DNA of 64,000 bases from Bacteriovorax sp. Seq25_V (lineage in GTDB: Bacteria; Bdellovibrionota; Bacteriovoracia; Bacteriovoracales; Bacteriovoracaceae): assembly GCF_000447795.1 (NCBI RefSeq), contig NZ_AUNI01000015.1, positions 1 to 64,000 on the forward strand, given 5' to 3'. Shown here piece after piece: positions 24,599 through 33,186 of the stretch; within the stretch, counting starts at the first letter, position 1, and every line of letters begins with the position of its first letter. Position numbers and translations under genes: made by a program. The notes under the pieces are model-generated. The model made no database searches. It saw only the letters and a list, made by a program, of their open reading frames with translations, and was not told the origin of the DNA.

Positions 24599-27265
24599 TC
24601 AGAATTTTAAATCAGGGCCAAATTCGTTCAATTGGTTCCCTTCGAGCATATTCTTAATTCCTAGATTAGAATAATCATCTGGTGGTGAGCCTGAAAATGG
24701 GCTTGCCGGCGTTGTTGGGTGCTCGTGATAAATCTTATCTGAACCACTACCATTGTAGCCACTATTTTGATCAACTAGAGTGCTCATTGCGACAAACTTC
24801 GTTGAGTAGTGATTACGTCTCATATTTAGTGGGACGTAATTTGGGTTTAGTGGGTTTTGAAAAGTTCCGTCAGGCGAGGCCCCCTGGTTCTCCCCAGGTA
24901 CATAAGCTGTTGAAATTTGTGAGTTTGTGAGGTCGCCTTTCTTTGTAAATTTGAAGATGTGAAAGTCTTTAGTCGTAGCATTGCTACTGATTTCAAAAAG
25001 GTATTCACCAATCGCTTCAGAGAGTGGAAGGATATTACAAGTTGTTGGCCCTGCAGCACTATTTCCGCGGAAAAAGAAGTCAAACTTCGCTGCAATACTG
25101 ATATTGTCGCATTCTGCTGGATTCGCTACAGGAATTGGCTTCATTCCTCCTGCTTCATAGATTGAATTTGCGGCGTCAGCATAACCTGAGCCTGCTGTTG
25201 TTGGAGCACTTCTAATGGCGTCAGCAGCGATCTTGAGAGCGTCTGTGTAAGCGGTAACTGAGGCATCAAGGCTGTCGACATAGTCTCTCATAATGGACGA
25301 AACAGTTTCCTTACTATTATACAGAAGTTTTGGCCCAAAAAGAGGGGCGTAGAGAGCATAGAAGTCACCATCGATCTTCTTAAGAGTAGGCTTTGATTCT
25401 GTTTCTCCATTCTCTTCAAAAGTAGGGACTAGGTAGTTTGCAATATCATATGGAGTTGGCGCATGGACGTTGTTAAGCGAGTCTTCAATTTCTTGTGCAG
25501 ACATTGTTGCAGAAGACTCTGTTCCGACAAGATTTTGTTTAAATGCTCTATATTGTTCTTTATCATAGAGCCCAGCCGATTCGGTTGTAGGGACTGTTGG
25601 GCTACTGTAGAAGGCGGTTGTCGGTATTTGCGTTCCTGTATTTACGGCCGGAAGAGTGTAGACAAGATTTGGTACAGCAAATTTAAGTTTAGCCCCTGAA
25701 CCGTCAGGTGTTCCGCCAATTACTTCGTTTGCCTTATCTGCTTCGTTGACACCAATATAAAATTCAGACGACTCTGGAATTGGACGACCTTTTACATCTG
25801 CACTAATTCCACCTGGGTTAAATCCAAAGAGGTAGTTCGAACTGATCCCAATTCCACTTGGAGATGGTCTGCGAGGCTGTAGCTGCTTCCACTGCGAAGG
25901 CTCAGTTCCTTTTCCTTTGAATAGTGCCGGACCAATTCTTCCCCCATAAGGCTTTGCAGCCGCATAGGCCTTAAGATTGATTCCACCGTCACGGATAAAA
26001 GGGTTCAGCAGACCAATAAATTTCGCCTCGCCTTTAATTGCGTAGTATGTGAGAACTTGTGGGTTCTTCATGAAGCCAATAATATAGCCAGGAACCGGCA
26101 TCGCCGTTTTAGAAGAAAAGCATGAGGCCTCTGTCGTTACGTCTCCAGCATCTGGAATACCATACTCATCTAGACTTCCAGAAAGAGAAGCAAACGTCGT
26201 GAAGAAAGTTGCATAATTAGCAAGCATTGGAATAAGGTCGACGTAATATTTATTCGTTGGTCCTTCACCATCTGGATATTCAAAACCCGTGTCTTTTGGG
26301 ATTAAGAATTCTGAAAGAGAACCGGCCATTGGCGTGTAGGCATTAGGGCGAAGCTCAGTAATTCTTAAACTACCCGCGAAGCCGTCTTGATTTTTATACT
26401 TACCACCACCAAGACTTTTGAATGCTGCTTGAAAGGCTTTGGCTGGCCTTTCATTAATTGGAAATCCAAAAGACTCATCATCACTGACGAGACGATTTAG
26501 GCTATTGGCACATCCATCTTGGCAGATTTCGTCTACAGGGGGACGATTAGTAATCATTTCAAGATTTCTCATGCGCAGAGCAAGCTCTGTTGCTTTTATC
26601 CAAGCTCCAATTTTATTTCCCGCTACAATTGGAACGTCAGACATCGCTTGAGTTCCGGTTGAGAAAGCGTAACTCATGGCTGCTGCGAAGTTATAGTTTG
26701 AACGATCCGAACAGTTCTTTGCTTTGGTTTGTGCGAAAGTATCAACGGCTGCTTCAAAGTATTCACTGACGTTTGCCAGAGCAGCAACTTTAAACCTTGG
26801 AAGGCCTGGAACTTGATAAACGGCACAGATATTGTGAGTTGAACCAAAGTGAATACAAGTTGAAGGAAGATTGAAACGGTCCCCCGTTGAAGTTCCAGTT
26901 TCATCGAATCTTCTGAGGCGAAAGTCAACTCCCGAACCAGTCCAGTCTCCTGCGTTTGCAAGGTGAGTTTTTGGATTTGAGATCTGGCCCATAACATAAT
27001 ATTTAAACATCCACTCTTTGAAGACATTTCTCATTTCCCAATTAAGGTAGCCAATATTTGAAAGTTGTCGCGCTTGTACGGCAGCACCTGACCAAGCAGC
27101 AGAGTCGATAGAGTTTTGAAGATTGATCTTGGCCTTAACAAAGAGACCAATGTTCACGATGAATGCGATCAGCGTAAAGATAACAATGAGGAGGACGGAT
27201 AGAAAGATACTCAACTGTCCTTTGTCGTTATTAGCTAAGGAATTTTTTTCCCTTATTTCATTCAT
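24599..27265 (-). CDS. TadE/TadG-like protein (PF13400 type), large and orphan
   Basis: 888 residues. Near the N-terminus a GQLSIFLSVLLIVIFTLIAFIVNIGLFVKAKINLQNSIDSAAWSGA block is the TadG-like pseudopilin signature (G, hydrophobic helix, then DSAA and LSN). The rest is a large extracytoplasmic region with many Pro/Gly/Thr segments and several Cys (e.g. CIHFGSTHNIC, DEICQDGC). TadG-type proteins are minor pilins or secreted anchors of Flp pilus systems; no other tad/flp genes are nearby. It stands alone between the histone-like gene and a structured intergenic region. Confidence 0.75.
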   Translation of the reverse strand: MNEIREKNSLANNDKGQLSIFLSVLLIVIFTLIAFIVNIGLFVKAKINLQNSIDSAAWSGAAVQARQLSNIGYLNWEMRNVFKEWMFKYYVMGQISNPKTHLANAGDWTGSGVDFRLRRFDETGTSTGDRFNLPSTCIHFGSTHNICAVYQVPGLPRFKVAALANVSEYFEAAVDTFAQTKAKNCSDRSNYNFAAAMSYAFSTGTQAMSDVPIVAGNKIGAWIKATELALRMRNLEMITNRPPVDEICQDGCANSLNRLVSDDESFGFPINERPAKAFQAAFKSLGGGKYKNQDGFAGSLRITELRPNAYTPMAGSLSEFLIPKDTGFEYPDGEGPTNKYYVDLIPMLANYATFFTTFASLSGSLDEYGIPDAGDVTTEASCFSSKTAMPVPGYIIGFMKNPQVLTYYAIKGEAKFIGLLNPFIRDGGINLKAYAAAKPYGGRIGPALFKGKGTEPSQWKQLQPRRPSPSGIGISSNYLFGFNPGGISADVKGRPIPESSEFYIGVNEADKANEVIGGTPDGSGAKLKFAVPNLVYTLPAVNTGTQIPTTAFYSSPTVPTTESAGLYDKEQYRAFKQNLVGTESSATMSAQEIEDSLNNVHAPTPYDIANYLVPTFEENGETESKPTLKKIDGDFYALYAPLFGPKLLYNSKETVSSIMRDYVDSLDASVTAYTDALKIAADAIRSAPTTAGSGYADAANSIYEAGGMKPIPVANPAECDNISIAAKFDFFFRGNSAAGPTTCNILPLSEAIGEYLFEISSNATTKDFHIFKFTKKGDLTNSQISTAYVPGENQGASPDGTFQNPLNPNYVPLNMRRNHYSTKFVAMSTLVDQNSGYNGSGSDKIYHEHPTTPASPFSGSPPDDYSNLGIKNMLEGNQLNEFGPDLKF

Positions 27266-27624
27266 GTTTGATTGTTTTCCTCAGTGTTTTTATTGCACCA
27301 CTATCGTAACTTAGGGCCATCTTGCCGTCAAACAAAGTGTCTTTTTAATGCTTTGCGCATTGGTCGGCTTGGCCTGGCTCTTGAAGTGTAATAACTGCCA
27401 GGGATGGGACTGGGTCAATGGATTTCGTAGCACGTTGGTTCACCGGTCAAAGCTGTCATGTATGACATATCTAAAAAAAGCATTTTGCTTTTCAAAAAAG
27501 TTCTCTACCCGGATCGTCGAGGGGCGATCTGGGTGCCTTTTGAAAATGGGAGAGTGCGTGAAGAACTAATTGCCCGCTAGGAGAGAATCGTCGAGACAAG
27601 CTATAATAGGGGATAAGGAGTGAT
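27266..27624. other. GC-richer intergenic region with hairpin and a frame-split ORF
   Basis: 359 bp between divergent genes. A 10-bp hairpin (27507-27516 with 27525-27534, one mismatch, 8-nt loop) stands out. In two adjacent frames, 27418-27465 and 27458-27580, plausible peptide sequences (MDFVARWFTG; LYPDRRGAIWVPFENGRVREEL) would join if one base were removed near 27460. TATAAT at 27602-27607 may be the -10 box of the next gene. Confidence 0.35.
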
Positions 27625-28053
27625 TTGAACGTGAATAAAAATCATTATATCGATTCAAGAGGATACAAGTATAAGAATGCTCACTTAGAGTTTTTCTGCC
27701 CACTATGTGGAACTCAAAGAGCGGTAATTACAAATCCTCATCTTTCAGCAAAAAATTATTTACAGATTTTTCTCATTACAGTGGCAATCACTGCATGCAC
27801 TTACTTTATCTGGGAATTGAAGGGAATCTTTTCATTCTTCTTGGTATGGGCGTGTTTTGAAGCCTCTTTGCGTGTGAATTTTAGAAAAGAGGTTCCGTGT
27901 CCTCATTGTGGCTTTGATGCTTCTTGGTATAAGAAAGATGTCAAAGTCGCACGTACTAAAGTTCATGAATTTTGGGTTCAAAGGGGAATTGACCCAAATG
28001 CAAAGCTTGAGAAAATACACACACAACAGGATATGCAGGGTGGCGAAGCATAA
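27625..28053 (+). CDS. Membrane protein with split zinc ribbon
   Basis: 142 residues. Start is TTG at 27625 (AAGGAG 4 bases before) or GTG at 27631 (10 bases). CPLCGTQ (residues ~30-36) and CPHCGFD (~90-96) are the two halves of a zinc ribbon, separated by two membrane helices (LQIFLITVAITACTYFIW and IFSFFLVWACFEASL). The zinc site would therefore lie on one side of the membrane with the helical hairpin inserted in it. Such split ribbons occur in various small uncharacterised membrane proteins. Function unknown. It is divergent from the TadG-like gene. Confidence 0.7.
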   Translation: MNVNKNHYIDSRGYKYKNAHLEFFCPLCGTQRAVITNPHLSAKNYLQIFLITVAITACTYFIWELKGIFSFFLVWACFEASLRVNFRKEVPCPHCGFDASWYKKDVKVARTKVHEFWVQRGIDPNAKLEKIHTQQDMQGGEA

Positions 28054-28276
28054 TTTGCACGCCCTCTGTATATTTTTGAATTCATCTTATTTTCACCTCT
28101 CTTAATTCAAACACTTGACGCACTAGTATCCTTACTCATTCTTGCACAGGTAGAAATTGCTTCAAAAAGGGCTAATTTCATACTATGTTAGCTCTCAAAC
28201 AAGCAAATAATAACAACCTTGCGGTTTTGAGAAGAATCTAAAGTTGTACTTCTCATACGCGAAGAACGGAGGAATT

Positions 28277-28732
28277 ATGAGTGTTAACAAGGTTATTTTA
28301 GTTGGACGTTTAGGACAAGATCCAGAATTAAAGTACACTCCATCAAGTATGGCAGTTTGTAACTTCACACTTGCAACAAGTGAATCATGGAGTGACAAGA
28401 GTGGACAAAAACAAGAAAGAACAGAATGGCACAGAGTTGTAGTTTGGGGAAAACTAGCTGAGCTTTGTGGACAATATCTTGCAAAAGGTCGTCAAGCTTA
28501 TATCGAAGGTTCTCTTCAAACAAGATCTTGGGACGATAAAGATGGTAACAAGAGATATACGACAGAAATTAATGCAAGAACTGTACAGTTCCTAGGTGGA
28601 GCAACTACAGGTGCAGGTCAAGCAACTTCTGCTGGTAACTACCAACAACAATCATCAAGCAACGATATGATGGATCAAAGTTATGACATCACTTCTGATG
28701 CATCTTTTACTGCTGATGATATTCCGTTTTAA
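28277..28732 (+). CDS. ssb: Single-stranded DNA-binding protein
   Basis: 151 residues from the ATG at 28277, chosen because GGAGGAATT lies before it. The OB-fold is typical: [89 protein letters not shown] Gly/Gln/Ser-rich linker leads to the acidic tail ending DDIPF, the docking peptide for replication and repair partners. It coats single-stranded DNA in replication, recombination and repair. It is monocistronic with its own terminator. Confidence 0.98.
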   Translation: MSVNKVILVGRLGQDPELKYTPSSMAVCNFTLATSESWSDKSGQKQERTEWHRVVVWGKLAELCGQYLAKGRQAYIEGSLQTRSWDDKDGNKRYTTEINARTVQFLGGATTGAGQATSAGNYQQQSSSNDMMDQSYDITSDASFTADDIPF

Positions 28733-28791
28733 CGAGCACATGTTTAAAAGTGTTAAATAATAATTAACTTTTAAATATAGAGATCAACTAT

Positions 28792-28820
28792 AGAGGGGCT
28801 TTCGCCCCTTTTCTTTTTGT
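28792..28820 (+). terminator. Terminator after ssb
   Basis: AGGGGC (28794-28799) pairs with GCCCCT (28804-28809) around TTTC, followed by TTTCTTTTTG. Confidence 0.9.
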
Positions 28821-28910
28821 TAAATCAATATAAATAAATTCCCTGGACTCTTATTCAACACATGCATATATTTTTTTGTTAAATAAAATGTAAAAAATAA
28901 GGAATAAGTG

Positions 28911-29543
28911 ATGAGCTATATTGTAAAAATAATCGTTCTTGCTGAACCTTTAGGGGAGAGGCTACCCCTAGTTGTAGATTCTAAAACTGGCATTCCGAAT
29001 ACATTAGTAAACCAATATTTGATTCGTAGAAGAAGAGGAATAGTTTCTTTTGGTACGGTTAAAAAGGAAGCGCAAGATAGTTTGGATAAATTGGAAAGAG
29101 AAAGGCAACAAGTTGAGAAAGAGGCAAAGAAAGCGAAAGAAGCAGCAGAAGTAGCAAGAAGAGCCGCAGAGGAAGCAACCGAAAAGGCAGCTGAGGCACA
29201 AAGAAATGCCGATAAAAAGAAGAAAGAATATGATGACCAGAATAATGGTGGGACGTATCCAATCAATCCTAACTATGAAGATGGACAAAGTGGACCAATT
29301 TCACTAGAGGTTTTAGCATGTATTAAAGCTGATTGTAGATTGGTTAGACCAGGGAGAGATACTGAGCTAAATGGTTATAGAATTAATTTAAGCGGAAAAA
29401 GTTTGGCTGTTATAAAAGAAGAAATTTCTTGCGAGAAAGGAATCTGCACAGAAAGTAAGAATGATAACCCATTTGGATTATCTGGAAAAATACCAAGCGC
29501 AATGGGCGATGATATAACAAATCCAGGTAAGTCTGAACCCTAA
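28911..29543 (+). CDS. Coiled-coil protein of unknown function, integrase-like N-terminus
   Basis: 210 residues from the ATG at 28911 (AAGGAA before it). Residues ~12-60 (LGERLPLVVDSKTGIPNTLV, NQYLIRRRR) resemble the first ~45 residues of many tyrosine recombinases, but no catalytic domain follows. Residues ~60-110 are a highly charged Ala/Glu/Lys coiled coil (KEAKKAKEAAEVARRAAEEATEKAAE). A C-terminal region has four Cys in pairs (ACIKADC, SCEKGIC). No signal peptide. Function unknown; a domesticated recombinase fragment fused to new sequence is one reading. Confidence 0.5.
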   Translation: MSYIVKIIVLAEPLGERLPLVVDSKTGIPNTLVNQYLIRRRRGIVSFGTVKKEAQDSLDKLERERQQVEKEAKKAKEAAEVARRAAEEATEKAAEAQRNADKKKKEYDDQNNGGTYPINPNYEDGQSGPISLEVLACIKADCRLVRPGRDTELNGYRINLSGKSLAVIKEEISCEKGICTESKNDNPFGLSGKIPSAMGDDITNPGKSEP

Positions 29544-29544
29544 T

Positions 29545-29582
29545 TTTTACAAAAGATCTTCAAGCCAGACTTGAAGATCTGC
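29545..29582 (-). terminator. Terminator embedded in the protease 3' end
   Basis: AGATCTTCAAG (29554-29564) pairs perfectly with CTTGAAGATCT (29570-29580), 5-nt loop. On the minus strand the stem encodes residues near DLQVWLEDLL and is followed by TTTTGTAAAAATT, containing the TAA stop. It also lies 10 bp after the stop of the plus-strand gene and can end both transcripts. Confidence 0.75.
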
Positions 29583-30392
29583 TAGTCTCGTGTGCGCATG
29601 AAAGTATGTTTTTACTGGAACAAGGTGCGCCGAAAAGGAATTTATTCCAATCAGTTTATTACCAAAAAAAATACCTCCACCTGAGTCTCCCGGAGCAAGA
29701 CTAGCTTTATTACTATTTGACATAGAGCCAAGAGTTAGTAAGTAGTAGGTATCTATCTTTTCTGATTTATACTCCTCTAAAAATACCTCGTCTATGTCCT
29801 CTATTTGAATTTGGTCAACAAAAGCACTTTTAATTTTTTGGGCGTCAACGAAGCGGCCATCCTTATTAAGTTCCTTACCTCCACCGGTAATGACAAGAGA
29901 GTTTGAAAAATTAGTGTCAGTAAGGTTCAGTACAGCAGTGTTAACATCTTTAATTTCTTCATAAAACTCTATTAGGGCGATGTCATAAGAACTTATTGAA
30001 GCTTCTTCGTTAGTCGATTTGCCTTCTTCAATTCTTTGAACTTCGTCCGTGTAAGTTTTGTGAATAAAAGTGTTTTTAACAGGGTATTCTTTACTGTTTC
30101 CTAGGTGATTTGTGATTATATTTTTGTATCCTGGGAAGTAGTTTAAGTAGACATTTGTACCTTCAGAATACAGACAGTGTGCAGCGGTTAATATCTTGTT
30201 TTTCCCTACTTTTACACCTGAACAATGACCATTATTTAATGTGACAGTTGTTGAGAGTGGATGGTTTTCCTTTGAGTCTCCACCCACAATATATGAAGAG
30301 GTCATTTTATATTCATTATCACTTATGGGACTTTTTTGCCCACAGGATGAGACAATAACAGCGAGTATAAATAGTAAAAGTAAGTTCTTCAT
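29547..30392 (-). CDS. Trypsin-like serine protease, lipoprotein
   Basis: 281 residues. Lipobox SSC with Cys17 (VIVSSCG), so the mature protein is lipid-anchored. The peptidase S1 domain starts at IVGG (~35). Triad: His72 in TAAHC, Asp137 in SYDIALIEF, Ser237 in PGDSGGG. The conserved N-terminal IVGG implies activation by a propeptide cut at residues 34-35. Length fits one protease domain only. Its last nine codons form the stem of its terminator. Role in prey digestion or surface processing is inferred. Confidence 0.9.
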   Translation of the reverse strand: MKNLLLLFILAVIVSSCGQKSPISDNEYKMTSSYIVGGDSKENHPLSTTVTLNNGHCSGVKVGKNKILTAAHCLYSEGTNVYLNYFPGYKNIITNHLGNSKEYPVKNTFIHKTYTDEVQRIEEGKSTNEEASISSYDIALIEFYEEIKDVNTAVLNLTDTNFSNSLVITGGGKELNKDGRFVDAQKIKSAFVDQIQIEDIDEVFLEEYKSEKIDTYYLLTLGSMSNSNKASLAPGDSGGGIFFGNKLIGINSFSAHLVPVKTYFHAHTRLADLQVWLEDLL

Positions 30393-30785
30393 TTAGCAAA
30401 TTTAACATAGCTACGATTTTAAATTAGGCTTCGTGAAAAAACTATTGATGTGTATAAAGTTTGTACGATATGCTGTGACTGCTCAGTAAGGTGTTAGAAA
30501 AATGATGATTAATCGACCCATCGAGCGAATCCGATCTTTCTTATGAGCCCTGTCTTGAAGATAATATTATAAAGATTAATTTGCTTTTTTTGTTACTATT
30601 ATGAATTCAGTCGTTAGTTTAAATAAGTCATCTATTGCCATGAAATTTTTTTCACGAGAAATAACGGTAGGTCAAAGAACAAAATAAATTATCTAACACT
30701 ATAGAGTGTCTATAAAACAGGGGCTAAATCAATTTATTAAGCATTAATATTATGTTTTCGAACACTCAACAGTAGCATATATATG
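30393..30785. other. Intergenic region, no feature found
   Basis: 393 AT-rich bases between two minus-strand genes. No supported ORF, no strong hairpin, and no clear promoter boxes were identified. Confidence 0.4.
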
Positions 30786-31235
30786 TTAATCCTTTATTAA
30801 TCTTTTTAAGAAGAATCCAAAAATAAGAAAAAAGCAAATCTTTAGTGCAATGTCAGTTGTAGATGTTGGGAGATAATGAAGATAGCTATAAGAGATCTCA
30901 TTTGTGTCTAGATATTTAAACGAGTAGTACGAAGCAACAGTCATAACAACATCTGCAAGTAAAAAATAGAAGCAAAAATCTCTAAATGGTTTTTTAGCAA
31001 CTGAAAGCTTATGAATATAATGAGTACTAAACATTCTGATTAGATTAAAAATCAGTTCTAATAAAACAAGGACGAAAAAAGGCTTACTGATTAGACTTAA
31101 AGTACTGTAAAATACTTTTGGTAATGTGAGTCCAAATGTAGCCACGATAAACACAATAGTTGTGTAGAGAGGGATGTCTTCCCGTTTAAAAGATTTTCTA
31201 AAGCTTACTAAACCCACTTTAATTTTTTTAAGCAT
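30786..31235 (-). CDS. Small multi-pass membrane protein of unknown function
   Basis: 149 residues with four predicted membrane helices (IPLYTTIVFIVATFGLTLP, SKPFFVLVLLELIFNLI, FRDFCFYFLLADVVMTVAS, DIALKICFFLIFGFFL) and a basic N-terminus, ending in KRLIKD. No family recognised. Isolated, with long gaps on both sides. Confidence 0.5.
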   Translation of the reverse strand: MLKKIKVGLVSFRKSFKREDIPLYTTIVFIVATFGLTLPKVFYSTLSLISKPFFVLVLLELIFNLIRMFSTHYIHKLSVAKKPFRDFCFYFLLADVVMTVASYYSFKYLDTNEISYSYLHYLPTSTTDIALKICFFLIFGFFLKRLIKD

Positions 31236-31454
31236 GACAACTCACTTTATAGAGTATTTGTATTCAATTTCAAATATTTATTAAACTTGTAAACAGTAAA
31301 CATATTTTTAGAATATCATAAAATGTTAAATAACTCCTGAAAATTTACCGAACGTGACGAGTTCTTTAACAAAAGCAGTTTGTCTTCAGGGGGAAGTTCA
31401 TTGATTTCAATGGTTTATGTCCCTGTTTAACAAAAGATATGCAGAGAACCTTTC

Positions 31455-31498
31455 TAACGAATAGCTAAAATATAAAACTAAATTTTAGCTATTCGTTA
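31455..31498. repeat. Perfect 17-bp inverted repeat
   Basis: TAACGAATAGCTAAAAT (31455-31471) and its exact reverse complement (31482-31498), 10-nt loop. It is the longest perfect hairpin stem noticed in the window and is not followed by a T run on either strand. Confidence 0.75.
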
Positions 31499-31509
31499 AA
31501 ACGGAATAT

Positions 31510-31527
31510 CATCTTTCATGAAAGATG
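31510..31527. repeat. Perfect 18-bp palindrome
   Basis: CATCTTTCATGAAAGATG has no spacer and lies 12 bp after the 17-bp inverted repeat. The compact, spacer-free form is typical of an operator for a dimeric regulator; that role is not shown. Confidence 0.6.
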
Positions 31528-31621
31528 TGTTAATTTAACCAATGACCTTTTTATTCGATTTAGCATAGCAAAATAATTTTCTCTGATTCATTAATTAGTT
31601 CAAACCGAGATACGAAAATTC

Positions 31622-32497
31622 CTAATACGCAAATTTTTCGGCATTTATATATTCCTTGTAGAGGACATCAAATTTTTTTCTTTCTATTGTACAAGTAAAT
31701 TTTGAATTGTTGAAAAAGGAAATAAATTGGGCAGTTTCTTTTTGTATTGAATCAATGTAATCGGAGAAACCAGCTTGAGCAGTTAATGTTAAGTATTTTT
31801 GAGGATAGAATTTCTCAAGCCTAAGGAGGTACAATTTTACAATTAATGCAGATTCTAAAAGTCTATTTACTGGATATTCCATAGAAATGTTGTCACAGTG
31901 CAAAACTTTATTTTTAAATTCATTTGCTACAAATAGATAATACTGTAAATGTGTCAAATATAAGTGACTAAAAATGATAGGATCCTTGCTTTTTATTTTT
32001 TGGAAATAGCCGATGAAGTTATCTTCAAAAAAAATTAACTCATTTATAGAAAAAAGATCTGGTAGAGTAGGTAAATCTTTGTCAAATTGAAATGTTATAA
32101 TTTTATTTTTATCAAAGTCAAAATATGACTGAGTATTTAGTAGAGAAATATCTACCTTTGTTAACAAATATAAATTAATCATTGATTCATAATAGAGATT
32201 GCTTTTCATTGCCCGATCAAATTTAGGAGTGCTAGCGTTATCAAAATATTGACAATAGGCCCACTCTTTTCTTTTCTCTTGTGGAAATTTTTTAATCGTT
32301 TCTTTATAGATTGATGCATACTTACTTTCTGGGGTAAGGTCTTCTCGCCTTCTGAGACAATCTTTACTTTCTTGATCAGTAAGCAATGGGATTTTCGTTT
32401 TATATTTAAAGACGGTTTTCTCTTCATATTCTCTTTTCTGAGGGCTTGAACAAGATAAAAGTGAAAATAGAATGATAAAAATTTGAAGCATATACAT
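31622..32497 (-). CDS. Lipoprotein of unknown function
   Basis: 291 residues from the ATG at 32497. Lipobox LLSC at ~15 (FIILFSLLSCSS) predicts lipid anchoring; the first 20 residues of the longer frame (KFISIYYISKQNLSKRSS) would break a normal signal peptide. The mature part is helical with many Lys, Tyr and Phe and a few Cys (KDCLRRRED, AYCQYFDNAS, LHCDNIS, FTCTIERK). No family recognised. No other gene within 200 bases on the same strand. Confidence 0.6.
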   Translation of the reverse strand: MYMLQIFIILFSLLSCSSPQKREYEEKTVFKYKTKIPLLTDQESKDCLRRREDLTPESKYASIYKETIKKFPQEKRKEWAYCQYFDNASTPKFDRAMKSNLYYESMINLYLLTKVDISLLNTQSYFDFDKNKIITFQFDKDLPTLPDLFSINELIFFEDNFIGYFQKIKSKDPIIFSHLYLTHLQYYLFVANEFKNKVLHCDNISMEYPVNRLLESALIVKLYLLRLEKFYPQKYLTLTAQAGFSDYIDSIQKETAQFISFFNNSKFTCTIERKKFDVLYKEYINAEKFAY

Positions 32498-32706
32498 GAT
32501 AGATGATCTCTTAGATAAATTTTGTTTGCTTATATAGTATATGCTTATAAATTTCAACTTTTAGTTTTTTATATAGTATTTAAATTCCTGAAATTACATC
32601 CTTATACCGAGTGAAATTCTCTAGTATTGATTCTGCCTATTTCATACTTCCGCTTTTTTAGACTATAATTATTGTTGAGTGAGATTAACTTCAAGGAGGA
32701 AGTAAG

Positions 32707-33186
32707 ATGAAAAAATTAGCAGTAGTTTTTGCACTTGTTTTTGGTGCAAGTGTATTCGCAGGAGATGGATCAAGTGGGTGTGGTCCAGGTTGGTATGTTT
32801 TCAAAAAGAACTCTTTAGTGTCATCTTCTTTAAGAGCAACGACAAACGGTTTTTTATTTCCAGCAGTAACACTGGGTATGACTTTTGGTACGTCAAACTG
32901 TACGAAACACTCAATCGTTAAAACGGAAGAGAAGAGCTTATACTTTGTAACTCAAAACTACATTGAACTTAAAACAGAAGTTGCAAAAGGTAATGGAGAG
33001 TTCCTACAAGCGTTTGGTCAAACAATCGGTTGCAAAAATAAAGATCTTCCATACTTCTCTAAAAAACTTCAAGACAAGTACCAAGATGTTTTCAAGGACA
33101 AAGCATCTAATGAAGAAGTGCTAATGGAAACTTATAAAGTTATTCTAACTGACCCAACTCTTGTTCAATCTTGTTCACTTTCTTAA
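32707..33186 (+). CDS. DUF3015 family secreted protein
   Basis: 159 residues. Signal peptide (KKLAVVFALVFGASVFAG). The mature N-terminus has the family pattern GCGPGWYVFKKNS ... TNGFLFPAVTLGMTFGTSNCTKH, followed by a helical part with SLYFVTQNYIELKTEVAKGNGEFLQAFGQTIGC. Function unknown. AAGGAGG precedes the ATG, one of the strongest ribosome sites here. It overlaps the following DUF4105 gene by 26 bases; DUF3015 and DUF4105 genes are often paired, so they probably form a two-gene unit. Confidence 0.85.
   Translation: MKKLAVVFALVFGASVFAGDGSSGCGPGWYVFKKNSLVSSSLRATTNGFLFPAVTLGMTFGTSNCTKHSIVKTEEKSLYFVTQNYIELKTEVAKGNGEFLQAFGQTIGCKNKDLPYFSKKLQDKYQDVFKDKASNEEVLMETYKVILTDPTLVQSCSLS

Larger units (their letters stand above)
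31236..31621. other. Intergenic region with several inverted repeats
   Basis: 386 bp. Ordered signals: direct repeats TTTAACAAAAG at 31365-31375 and 31436-31446; a CATTG/CAATG hairpin nested between GGGG and CCC runs (31388-31434); a perfect 17-bp hairpin (31455-31498); a perfect 18-bp palindrome (31510-31527). No ORF. Candidates are a small RNA or a multi-site regulatory region. Confidence 0.5.

Noticed and set aside
27348-27569. A 73-codon ORF in the GC-richer gap
   Set aside because: No ribosome site and unnatural composition (many Trp, Cys, Arg); the other two frames read more naturally, so it is not called.
28916-29266. Minus-strand ORF over the coiled-coil gene
   Set aside because: Shadow of the biased Ala/Glu/Lys coiled-coil codons; the plus-strand frame has the ribosome site and normal context.
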